Below are positions 34,412 through 43,563 of a stretch of 45,250 nt of DNA, in pieces. The position numbers and the translations under genes were made by a program. Under the pieces are notes generated by a model that made no database searches, was not told the origin of the DNA, and saw only the letters and a list, made by a program, of their open reading frames with translations. Origin of the DNA: Gammaproteobacteria bacterium (lineage in GTDB: Bacteria > Pseudomonadota > Gammaproteobacteria > JABCZS01); the NCBI GenBank assembly GCA_013289085.1, contig JABDAR010000010.1, positions 808-46,057 on the forward strand, read 5' to 3'. Each line of letters starts with the position of its first letter. Within the stretch, counting starts at the first letter, position 1.

Positions 34412-35848
34412 ATGCAAGACGATCAAGAAGAAGACATCATCGTTGTTGATGAATCGCTACAGCAACCTCCTCCATCTGATACTAGTATTAATCGAGTTTT
34501 GACTTCCGAGGAACAGTTAAAGCTCGATGAAGCGAAGGCGAGTCGAGAAAAAAAATTAGCTTATGATGAAAGAGACAGGAAACTCAAGGAAAAACAAGCA
34601 TTGCAGCGACAATCTCTCCAACAATCAGGAACCTATAAAGAACCCTCTGAAGAAGATAAGAAAGCAGATAATGATGAAAAAACAAAATTAGGGATTTTGG
34701 GTAGAGTTTATAATGGTAGAGATGGTCGATATGGGATGCAGCGTCAAATTGCAGGTAATCCCTTTACAAGATCTATGTTAAAAACATTAAATGCAGGTTT
34801 TGGTTCAAAGGAAAATTTTCAAAATAATTTACGGGCTGAAAATTTAGCTCGCGTTGGTTCTCATAATAAAGAAACTCTAGCAAATTTTTCAGGTTTTTCA
34901 GGATTTTTAAATGCCTTATGGCTTGCGGGAACACCCAATCATAATTCTTCGATATGGATGAAGTTATATGTTTATGGTCAATATCTTAATCCATTCAATT
35001 ATTTTTTATTTGCTTCACTTTTAATAGATGAATCTACGCAGGATCTTTCTTTAGTTGGATTGAAAAAAGATGAATCGCCTGGTGTGGTTCGCATGACTAT
35101 ATCTGGTATAGTTGCATTGCTTTCTGGTTTCCAGCGCTTTATTGTTAGCTCTGCTTGTAAGCCTTTAGTTTATGCGATGAAACAACCTAAAATATTTATT
35201 GCCGTGTTCTTAGCTGCGGTAACTGCACTTAATACCGCAGTGTATGCTTTTAAGTCAAAAGATGATTCGCAAACAGATCATGATACCCTCTATGATATGT
35301 ATCGTAATATTGCTGCACATATTTTTGATAACATTATTATTCCAATGCTAGGTGGCATGCACGGAAAAAAACATGATCAATATCCTCTTAATATGACGGA
35401 GCATGATAGGCATGAAACCATTCAAGCTTTAACAGCGATTTTGGTGAACTATAGTGCGCTTTTTATTGCTTCTGTGGGCAGTCAAATGAGCCGTAAAGCG
35501 CAAGCGGCATGGCGCGGTATTCAACTTGTACATGATTCTGAGGAAAACAGATTTGTGGATGGTGTCAAATATGGATATGCATCTGTGACAGACGCTTGGA
35601 AGCAAGTGAAAACTTGCGTTATATCTGAAAAACCGCCATTAACCGAGGCAGATGTTTTGGCTAGCCTAGACTTAGCCATGAGTACTAAATCAAACTCTAC
35701 TAATATCAGCATGCATGAACTTCCAGCTGGAAGAGATGTGAATAATCACAATAATGACATCCAGATAGAGGGTAATATTAATAATACAGATTCAAACGAT
35801 GTTGTGACGAATTCTAAGACAGAGTCTCATAACTGCTGTGTTATGTAA
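34412..35848 (+). CDS. Unknown protein ending in a CaaX prenylation motif (candidate effector)
   Basis: 478 residues, family not recognised. The first 95 residues are highly charged with a predicted coiled-coil stretch (KLDEAKASREKKLAYDERDR). The middle has hydrophobic segments at about 228-245, 258-278 and 338-356. The last 60 residues are Asn/Ser-rich and polar, ending Cys-Cys-Val-Met (475-478), which fits the eukaryotic CaaX farnesylation signal. No Sec signal is present. Several Legionella Dot/Icm effectors are known to be prenylated by the host in this way, so a translocated, membrane-anchored effector is a reasonable inference. AGAGGAAAG precedes ATG 34412. No secretion genes are in this window. 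Confidence 0.75.
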   Translation: MQDDQEEDIIVVDESLQQPPPSDTSINRVLTSEEQLKLDEAKASREKKLAYDERDRKLKEKQALQRQSLQQSGTYKEPSEEDKKADNDEKTKLGILGRVYNGRDGRYGMQRQIAGNPFTRSMLKTLNAGFGSKENFQNNLRAENLARVGSHNKETLANFSGFSGFLNALWLAGTPNHNSSIWMKLYVYGQYLNPFNYFLFASLLIDESTQDLSLVGLKKDESPGVVRMTISGIVALLSGFQRFIVSSACKPLVYAMKQPKIFIAVFLAAVTALNTAVYAFKSKDDSQTDHDTLYDMYRNIAAHIFDNIIIPMLGGMHGKKHDQYPLNMTEHDRHETIQALTAILVNYSALFIASVGSQMSRKAQAAWRGIQLVHDSEENRFVDGVKYGYASVTDAWKQVKTCVISEKPPLTEADVLASLDLAMSTKSNSTNISMHELPAGRDVNNHNNDIQIEGNINNTDSNDVVTNSKTESHNCCVM

Positions 35849-35940
35849 GTATCATATAATATTTGATCTATACTTTTAGATATGGTAATGTGTCAATAAG
35901 TTAAGAGATAAGAATTATTAACATTTTGAGAGGTGACTAA

Positions 35941-36384
35941 ATGACTGCTCAAGCACGCGCAAGCCTAAATATGATAGATACATATTTAGCACAACAAAAT
36001 ACAAAACTTACAGAATTAGAAAATACTAAAGTAGAATTATTAAAAAGTAAAAATGCTGATGAAGCAAAAATCAATATTAATAAAAATGCTATCGAAGCTA
36101 CTAAAAAATCCATTGTAACTTTTCAAGAGAAAAGAGAAGCGTTAATTAAACAGTTTCCAGAACTTGCTCAGAAAGAGACTTTAGTGGATAAATTCACTAG
36201 TTTGTTTAATAAAAAACCAGTTCTTTCTTCACCAACCAAGGTAGTGCAGAAACAAGCTTCAACCGAAGATGTTGCCTCTGAATTTAATCTGACCGAATCT
36301 CCTCGTAATAGTGCTAATCGTGTCGGTAAATCAGATACTTCTGAAACGACACCGCTAGTACAACAGCGTGTAATCAAGATTTAA
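35941..36384 (+). CDS. Small coiled-coil protein, unknown
   Basis: 147 residues, family not recognised. Residues about 10-75 form a likely coiled coil (KLTELENTKVELLKSKNADEAK, then NKNAIEATKKSIVTFQEKREAL), followed by a polar, Ser/Thr-rich tail of about 60 residues with little predicted structure. GAGAGGTGAC precedes ATG 35941. It follows the CaaX protein gene by 92 bp on the same strand and ends just before a terminator, so the two may be a unit. The disordered C-terminal tail is compatible with a type IV secretion signal, which is only a suggestion. Confidence 0.65.
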   Translation: MTAQARASLNMIDTYLAQQNTKLTELENTKVELLKSKNADEAKININKNAIEATKKSIVTFQEKREALIKQFPELAQKETLVDKFTSLFNKKPVLSSPTKVVQKQASTEDVASEFNLTESPRNSANRVGKSDTSETTPLVQQRVIKI

Positions 36385-36400
36385 TTAAACTTGCATCGTT

Positions 36401-36428
36401 AAAAAGCGCCTAATCGGCGCTTTTTTTT
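36401..36428. terminator. Bidirectional intrinsic terminator
   Basis: AAAAAGCGCC, a 5-nt loop TAATC, then GGCGC followed by eight Ts. The GC stem is flanked by A and T tracts on both sides. It lies between the convergent coiled-coil gene and gatB and can stop both transcripts. Confidence 0.9.
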
Positions 36429-36432
36429 GCAT

Positions 36433-37863
36433 TTATTTTAATTTGTCTTTTAACAAATCATTTAATTGCTGTGGATTCGCTTTGCCTTGTGTGGCTTTCA
36501 TGGCTTGGCCTACAAAAAAAGCGAAGAGTTTTTCTTTACCGGCTTTGTAATCTGCGAGTTGCTGTGGATTGTTGTTAATAATTTCATCGACGATTTTTTC
36601 TATGGCGCCTAGGTCAGTGACTTGTTTTAAACCTTGTTTTTCGATGATTTCATCAACACTGCCTTCATTTTGCCATAGGTGAACAAACACTGTTTTGGCG
36701 ATTTTACCCGAAATGGTATTATCGTGAATGCGTTGTATTAATTGTCCTAACGCTTCGGCTTTAATCGGGGATTCTGTAATGTTTAAATTTTCTTTATTGA
36801 TGGCGGCTAATAATTCACCCATCACCCAGTTGGCGGCAAGCTTTGGCTCGTTTGCAACTTTTGTAACGGCTTCGTAATAATCTGCTAGATCGCGTGAGCT
36901 GCTTAAGACATTGGCATCATAACTGTTTAAACCATATGCTTTGGTAAAACGATCGCGTTTTTCTTGGGGTAATTCTGGCATGGTGGTTTTTATTTTGGCG
37001 ATTAACTCTTCACTGACAGCTACGGGCAATAAATCAGGATCGGGGAAGTAGCGATAATCATTGGCTTCTTCTTTGCTGCGCATGGTGCGGGTGGTATTAT
37101 TATCAGCATCATAAAGCCTGGTTTCTTGGCTGATCGTTCCGCCATTTTCTATGACTTCAATTTGCCGTTCGATTTCATAATTAATGGCTTTTTCTACAAA
37201 TCTAAATGAATTAATATTTTTTAATTCTGTACGCGTGCCAAGTTTAGTTTCACCCATCGGTCTTATTGACACGTTGGCATCACAGCGAAAGGATCCTTCT
37301 TGCATATTGCCATCGCAAATGCCTAAATAACGCACTAAAGTGTGTAGGGTTTTTAAATAGGCTACTGCTTCTGTACTGGATCGCATATCAGGTTCTGAAA
37401 CAATTTCTAATAACGGCGTGCCGGCGCGATTTAAATCAATTCCGGTCATACCGCGAAAATCTTCGTGTAAAGATTTACCTGCATCTTCTTCTAAATGTGC
37501 ACGGGTAATGCCAATGCGTTTAACCGAACCATCTTCTAAAATAATATCCAAATAACCTTTACCGACCACAGGAATTTCATATTGACTGATTTGATAACCT
37601 TTGGGTAAATCTGGATAAAAATAATTTTTTCGTGCAAAAATAGATTCAGGTGCAATATGGGCATTGGCGGCTAAGCCAAATTTAATGGCCATATGTAATG
37701 TTTCTTCATTTAATACCGGTAATACACCGGGCATGCCTAAATCAATGGCGCACGCTTGAGTATTAGGCATCGCACCATAAGCTGTAGCTGCGCCTGAAAA
37801 TATTTTTGATTGTGTGGCTAATTGGGCATGGACTTCAAGACCAATCACGACTTCCCATTTCAT
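36433..37863 (-). CDS. gatB: Asp-tRNA(Asn)/Glu-tRNA(Gln) amidotransferase subunit B
   Basis: 476-residue subunit that binds the mischarged tRNA, activates its carboxyl with ATP and receives ammonia from GatA. The start [23 protein letters not shown], the [15 protein letters not shown] segment and [13 protein letters not shown] are family signatures, and the C-terminal YqeY/tail domain is present ([24 protein letters not shown]). ATG 37863 overlaps the gatA stop (ATGA). Last gene of gatC-gatA-gatB. Confidence 0.97.
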   Translation of the reverse strand: MKWEVVIGLEVHAQLATQSKIFSGAATAYGAMPNTQACAIDLGMPGVLPVLNEETLHMAIKFGLAANAHIAPESIFARKNYFYPDLPKGYQISQYEIPVVGKGYLDIILEDGSVKRIGITRAHLEEDAGKSLHEDFRGMTGIDLNRAGTPLLEIVSEPDMRSSTEAVAYLKTLHTLVRYLGICDGNMQEGSFRCDANVSIRPMGETKLGTRTELKNINSFRFVEKAINYEIERQIEVIENGGTISQETRLYDADNNTTRTMRSKEEANDYRYFPDPDLLPVAVSEELIAKIKTTMPELPQEKRDRFTKAYGLNSYDANVLSSSRDLADYYEAVTKVANEPKLAANWVMGELLAAINKENLNITESPIKAEALGQLIQRIHDNTISGKIAKTVFVHLWQNEGSVDEIIEKQGLKQVTDLGAIEKIVDEIINNNPQQLADYKAGKEKLFAFFVGQAMKATQGKANPQQLNDLLKDKLK

Positions 37864-39311
37864 AATGATATCTCCGGTGCTTTTTGGTGATGAGAGGTCA
37901 CTTGCTGGAATTGATGGGCAATATTCAGCAATTTACTTTCAGATAAGTGATTACCAATGAATTGCATGCCTACTGGCAAATGACCACTGAATCCACAAGG
38001 AATATTAATCGCAGGCAATCCTGCCATATTAACTGCAATCGTATAAATATCCGATAAATACATTTTTACAGGATCATCTGATTTTTCAGCAATTTTAAAT
38101 GCAGGGTCTGGCGTAGTCGGGGATAATATGACATCCACATATTTAAATGCATTTTGATAATCTTCTGCAAGCAAGCGTCTTGCTTGTTGTGCTTTGATAT
38201 AATAAGCATCGTAATATCCAGATGATAATACATAAGTGCCAATCATAATCCGGCGTTTGACTTCACTGCCAAAGGCTTCTGAGCGTGAACGTTGATATAA
38301 ATCCAATAAATTTTCTGGATTTTTTGCACGGTAACCATAACGTACACCATCATAGCGTGCCAAATTAGAAGAACATTCGGCAGAAGCGATGACATAATAA
38401 GTAGGGATGGCCAGATCGTGATGTGGTAAATCAATTTCAACAAATACTGCGCCTAATTGTTCTAATACCGTTTTGGATTTATTGATAGCCTCATTAATAT
38501 CAGGATGTAAGCCTTGCCCAAAAAAGCTCGGGATAATGCCGATGCGCACACCTTTTAAACTGTCATTTAAATTTGCAGTATAATCAGGCACGGGTGTATC
38601 TAAACTCGTGGAATCTTTAGGATCAAATCCTGCCATGACATTTAATAAAATTGCTGCGTCGAATGCAGTTTGGGTCATCGGACCTGCTTGATCTAAACTG
38701 GATGCAAAAGCAATCATGCCATAACGAGAAATACGTCCATAAGTAGGTTTTAATCCAGTAATGCCACAAAAAGCAGCCGGTTGACGAATGGAACCACCGG
38801 TATCAGTACCTGTTGCAGCCGGAATAATACGCGCAGCAACAGCGGCTGCAGAACCACCACTTGATCCGCCTGGTACACAGTTTAAATCCCAAGGATTATG
38901 AACTTTGCCATAAAAACTATTTTCATTGGATGAGCCCATGGCAAATTCATCCATATTGGTTTTGCCTAACATCACCATGCCGGCGCTCGCCATTTTATCA
39001 ACGATGGTTGCATTATAAGGCGCGATAAAATTATCTAACATTTTTGAGGCGCAAGAGGTTTTAATTCCTTTGGTGCAAAAAATATCTTTATGTGCAAAAG
39101 GAATACCGGTTAATGGACCGGCTTTGCCTTGTGCGCGAAGTTCATCTGCATGCTTTGCTTGCAACAATGCTTCTTGCTCACACACGGTAATAAAACTATT
39201 TAAATGGGCATGTTTTGCCATTTGTTGTAAAAAAAACTGCGCAAGCTCGACGCTAGAAATGTCTTTACTTGCGAGCTGTTGTTGATAATCAGCGAGGGTA
39301 TAATGTGTCAT
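37860..39311 (-). CDS. gatA: Asp-tRNA(Asn)/Glu-tRNA(Gln) amidotransferase subunit A
   Basis: 483-residue amidase-signature enzyme that releases ammonia from glutamine. The Ser-cisSer-Lys triad is Lys75 (PFAHKDIF), Ser150 (GGSSGGSAA) and Ser174 ([11 protein letters not shown]), each four below the numbering in S. aureus GatA. It overlaps gatC upstream and gatB downstream by ATGA. Its presence implies that Gln-tRNA and/or Asn-tRNA is made by transamidation in this organism. Confidence 0.97.
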   Translation of the reverse strand: MTHYTLADYQQQLASKDISSVELAQFFLQQMAKHAHLNSFITVCEQEALLQAKHADELRAQGKAGPLTGIPFAHKDIFCTKGIKTSCASKMLDNFIAPYNATIVDKMASAGMVMLGKTNMDEFAMGSSNENSFYGKVHNPWDLNCVPGGSSGGSAAAVAARIIPAATGTDTGGSIRQPAAFCGITGLKPTYGRISRYGMIAFASSLDQAGPMTQTAFDAAILLNVMAGFDPKDSTSLDTPVPDYTANLNDSLKGVRIGIIPSFFGQGLHPDINEAINKSKTVLEQLGAVFVEIDLPHHDLAIPTYYVIASAECSSNLARYDGVRYGYRAKNPENLLDLYQRSRSEAFGSEVKRRIMIGTYVLSSGYYDAYYIKAQQARRLLAEDYQNAFKYVDVILSPTTPDPAFKIAEKSDDPVKMYLSDIYTIAVNMAGLPAINIPCGFSGHLPVGMQFIGNHLSESKLLNIAHQFQQVTSHHQKAPEISL

Positions 39312-39595
39312 TCAATCACCTGTGGTACTAAATACAAGCCAAGTTCAGTTGCGGGAGCAATTTTTTGCATGATATCGCGCTCATTGCTTTCGGTGACCAT
39401 ATCTTTGCGTAAACGTTGTTTCGCATCAAAAGGATGAGACATGGGACGAATGCCATCGGTATGGGTATTTTGGATAACAGTTACCAGTTTAAAAATATTT
39501 TCAAGCTGGGATGCAAAGGCATTAGTTTCATCAGTTGAGAGCGCAAGACGCGCAAGGTGAGCAATTTTCTTCACCTCATCGTTAGTTATTGACAT
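39308..39595 (-). CDS. gatC: Asp-tRNA(Asn)/Glu-tRNA(Gln) amidotransferase subunit C
   Basis: 95-residue small subunit that wraps around GatA and GatB and stabilises them. The N-terminal [13 protein letters not shown], followed by [11 protein letters not shown] and the conserved RPMSHPFD, is diagnostic. AGGAGC precedes ATG 39595 at 8 bp. It is the first gene of the gatCAB operon and is divergent from mreB. Confidence 0.95.
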   Translation of the reverse strand: MSITNDEVKKIAHLARLALSTDETNAFASQLENIFKLVTVIQNTHTDGIRPMSHPFDAKQRLRKDMVTESNERDIMQKIAPATELGLYLVPQVIE

Positions 39596-39630
39596 TACTG
39601 TTTGCTCCTACGCAAATAAAAACGTAGACT

Positions 39631-39660
39631 ACTATATATTTTATCTTGCTCAATTGGCAA
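39631..39660 (-). promoter_or_regulatory. Putative gatCAB promoter
   Basis: On the minus strand TTGCCA (39655-39660) and TATAGT (39631-39636) are 18 bp apart, upstream of gatC. A small CTACG/CGTAG inverted repeat (39608-39627) lies between this promoter and the ribosome site. Confidence 0.45.
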
Positions 39661-39694
39661 GACCTTATTATATTTATGAATACTTTACTTTTAA

Positions 39695-40759
<1,065 letters not shown>

Positions 40760-40770
40760 GGAGAGCGATC

Positions 40771-41601
40771 ATTCAGGTTCTATTCAAACGCAGTGCCAGC
40801 GTTGGTATTCGATTTATGGTGTTATTAATCATATCGCTTGTTTTGATGGTGATGGATTATAAACAACAACAACTAGCGCAGTTTCGTGCTGCGCTCTCAG
40901 TCCTTGTTACGCCTATTTTTCTGTTGGTGGATACGCCTTTTGACGTGTTACTGCATGTACAAGATCATTTTCACACCCGTCAGGCTTTGATTCGCGAAAA
41001 TACCAATCTTAACAAAAACCAATTATTGCTCAATGTTCGGTTGCAACGTTTACAGGCATTGGAAACAGAAAATAAACGTCTACGTTTATTACTTGATTCA
41101 GAAGCGGTGACGCATCAGCACCAGGTATTAATTGCAGAAATTTTAAAAATTGATTTAGATCCCTTTTCGCGCCGGGTCATTATTAATAAAGGCAGTGAGC
41201 ATGGGGTTTATGTTGGACAACCTATTGTAGATGCTTATGGCATTGTGGGACAAATCATCGAAGTGGGATTGTTTGATAGTGTGGTGTTATTAATCACGGA
41301 TATTAATCACGCAATACCCGTGCAATCTAATCGTAGCGGTGCAAGAGCTGTGGCCATGGGAACAGGCGCGGATCATGAGCTTATTCTCACGCACGTGACA
41401 ACGACTGCAGATATTAAAATAGGTGATTTATTAGTAAGTTCTGGATTAGGCGGACATTTCCCACAAGGTTATCCGGTTGCCAGAGTTGCAAAAATAATCG
41501 CAACGCCGGGCGAGACTTTTGCACAAGTGACTGTAACCCCGGTTGCGCAACTCGATAAAATGCGGGAAGTGCTATTGTTATGGATAGAACCTGAAAAGTG
41601 A
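40771..41601 (+). CDS. mreC: Cell shape-determining protein MreC, probable AUU/AUC start
   Basis: About 276-residue bitopic inner-membrane protein linking MreB to periplasmic wall enzymes. A cytoplasmic N terminus and one membrane helix lead to a coiled coil (ALIRENTNLNKNQLLLNVRLQRLQALETENKRLR) and the double beta-barrel (VVINKGSEHGVYVGQPIVDAYGIVGQI). The family motif LFKR...S...IRF lies before the first ATG (40816), and no ATG, GTG or TTG is in frame between the preceding stop (40753) and that ATG. AGGGAGAG at 40758-40765 fits initiation at ATT 40771 or ATC 40768. If ATG 40816 were used there would be no Shine-Dalgarno and the cytoplasmic end would be missing. The C-terminal Pro-rich tail of the E. 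coli protein is absent. Confidence 0.9.
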   Translation: MQVLFKRSASVGIRFMVLLIISLVLMVMDYKQQQLAQFRAALSVLVTPIFLLVDTPFDVLLHVQDHFHTRQALIRENTNLNKNQLLLNVRLQRLQALETENKRLRLLLDSEAVTHQHQVLIAEILKIDLDPFSRRVIINKGSEHGVYVGQPIVDAYGIVGQIIEVGLFDSVVLLITDINHAIPVQSNRSGARAVAMGTGADHELILTHVTTTADIKIGDLLVSSGLGGHFPQGYPVARVAKIIATPGETFAQVTVTPVAQLDKMREVLLLWIEPEK

Positions 41602-41608
41602 GTGTATT

Positions 41609-42094
41609 ATGCGTCGAAATCACCGTTATGGTTTAATTGCGATAACCTTAATTATCGCTTTTTGCCTGACTATTTTACCTTTACCAGAATGGGCGGTGGC
41701 TTATCGACCTTATTGGTTAATGCTCGTCATTATTTTTTGGGTGTTAGTATTGCCGGAAGTTTTTGGCGTAGGGATTAGCTGGTGTGCGGGTTTATTATTT
41801 GATGTCTTACAAGGTGCGTTGCTTGGACAATATGCATTAGCGATGATGTTGGTCGCTTATTTAACCTATAAACTTCATTATCAACTCCGCGCATTTCCAG
41901 TCTGGCAGCAATCTATTGCTGTATTTCTATTCATTAGTCTTGCGCAGTTATTCGTTTTATGGACGAATATTCTTATCGGACAAGCAGTGATATCTTATTG
42001 GCAATATGGTATAGGTATTTTAGTCAGTGCTTTGATTTGGCCTATTGTCTACTCTCTATTGCACAGTTATCAACTGCGCTATCGGATTCAATAA
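41609..42094 (+). CDS. mreD: Rod shape-determining protein MreD
   Basis: 161-residue integral membrane protein with about five to six hydrophobic segments. The LPEWAVAYRPYWLMLVIIFWVL motif and DVLQGALLGQYALAMMLVAYL are characteristic of MreD. It follows mreC by 7 bp and precedes rng by 2 bp, so one transcript is likely. The maf-type gene commonly found between mreD and rng is missing here. Confidence 0.94.
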   Translation: MRRNHRYGLIAITLIIAFCLTILPLPEWAVAYRPYWLMLVIIFWVLVLPEVFGVGISWCAGLLFDVLQGALLGQYALAMMLVAYLTYKLHYQLRAFPVWQQSIAVFLFISLAQLFVLWTNILIGQAVISYWQYGIGILVSALIWPIVYSLLHSYQLRYRIQ

Positions 42095-42096
42095 CC

Positions 42097-43563
42097 ATGA
42101 GTGAAGAGATCTTAATAAATGTGATGCAACAAGAAATTCGCGTCGCATTGGTGGAAGAGGGTGTATTGCAAGAGTTGCATATTGAACGTGCTGATCACCG
42201 TGGCATAGTGGGTAATATTTATAAAGGTCGGGTGACACGTGTATTGCCGGGTATGCAGGCGGCTTTTGTGGATATTGGCTTACCGCGTGCTGCATTTTTA
42301 CATATTTCAGATGTGGTGCCTTTTGCGCAAGGTACTCTGGAAGCACCCGCAGAGATTACTGACAACATCAGTGATTTAGTACAAGAACAAGATGAACTAT
42401 GGGTGCAAATTACTAAAGATCCATTAGGCACTAAAGGTGCGCGCATCACTACACACTTATCACTTCCTTCACGTTATTTAGTGTATATGCCCGATTTGGG
42501 GCGTATTGATTTATCACAACGCATTACTGATGAAACAGAGCGTGCACGTTTGCGTGATTTATTATTGTCACACGGTGTGGTCTCCGATGAAGGTTTTATT
42601 ATTCGCACCAACGCTGAAGGGTGTCAAGATATTAATTTTAATGCTGAAGCCATTTATTTACGCAAGTTATGGCAAAAAGTACAAGAGCAAATGAAAAATG
42701 CAAAATGCACAGAAATGGCTTATCAAGATTTACCCTTACCTGTACGTTGCGTGCGTGATTTTTCAGGATTACGCATTGAGCGCATACGTGTTGATGAAAA
42801 AGAAACGTATGATCAAATCGTAAGTTTTGTGAATGAGTTTATGCAAGGTTCAATTGCGCATATTGAATTTTATCAGGAAAATAAACCCATATTTGATTTA
42901 TACGGTATTGAAGAAGAAATTAAAAATGCACTCAACCCTAAAGTGCCCCTTAAATCTGGCGGTCATTTGATTCTTGAACAAACTGAGGCCATGACCACTA
43001 TTGATGTGAATACGGGTGGTTTTGTGGGCGTACGTAATTTAGATGAGACTGTATTTAAAACAAATTTAGAAGCAGCGCAAACCATAGCAAGACAATTGCG
43101 CTTACGTAATTTGGGTGGCATTATCGTGATTGATTTTATTGATATGCATAATGAAGAACATAAACAACAAGTACTCACTACGCTGGAAAAAATGCTGTCG
43201 CGTGATTCAGTTAAAACATCAATCAGCGAGATTTCTGCTTTAGGTTTGGTTGAAATGACACGTAAACGTACGCGTGATAGTTTAGAACGTTTGTTGTGTG
43301 AGACGTGCATCGTATGCAGTGGTCGTGGTGCTATTAAATCAGCACAAACTGTTTGTTATGATATTTTTCGTGATATTAGACGCCAGCAGAGTGCTTATGA
43401 AGGTCGACAATATATGATTATTGCTGCGCAAAGTGTCATTGACCGATTAATCGATGAAGAGTCTGCAACCATGGAAGCATTAGAGGCGAAGCTTGGATCA
43501 CGGATACGCTTGCAGGTGGAAGCCTTGTATACACAGGAGCAATATGACGTAGTCATGTTATAA
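42097..43563 (+). CDS. rng: Ribonuclease G
   Basis: 488-residue RNase E/G-family endonuclease maturing 16S rRNA and cutting mRNAs. The S1 domain (about 36-125) has GNIYKGRVTRVLPGMQAAFVDIG, the catalytic magnesium aspartates are Asp303 (TTIDVNTGGF) and Asp346 (VIDFIDM), and the zinc link is CIVC (404-407). Length equals E. coli RNase G (489), without the RNase E scaffold arm. ATG 42097 is the family start; an in-frame upstream ATG at 41959 lies inside mreD. Confidence 0.97.
   Translation: MSEEILINVMQQEIRVALVEEGVLQELHIERADHRGIVGNIYKGRVTRVLPGMQAAFVDIGLPRAAFLHISDVVPFAQGTLEAPAEITDNISDLVQEQDELWVQITKDPLGTKGARITTHLSLPSRYLVYMPDLGRIDLSQRITDETERARLRDLLLSHGVVSDEGFIIRTNAEGCQDINFNAEAIYLRKLWQKVQEQMKNAKCTEMAYQDLPLPVRCVRDFSGLRIERIRVDEKETYDQIVSFVNEFMQGSIAHIEFYQENKPIFDLYGIEEEIKNALNPKVPLKSGGHLILEQTEAMTTIDVNTGGFVGVRNLDETVFKTNLEAAQTIARQLRLRNLGGIIVIDFIDMHNEEHKQQVLTTLEKMLSRDSVKTSISEISALGLVEMTRKRTRDSLERLLCETCIVCSGRGAIKSAQTVCYDIFRDIRRQQSAYEGRQYMIIAAQSVIDRLIDEESATMEALEAKLGSRIRLQVEALYTQEQYDVVML

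Noticed and set aside
41959-42096. Longer N terminus for RNase G
   Set aside because: The extra 46 codons are the mreD gene read in another frame; the conserved RNase G start is ATG 42097.
42963-43310. Minus-strand frame of 115 residues inside rng
   Set aside because: No family features or ribosome site; the plus strand encodes the conserved catalytic core of RNase G.
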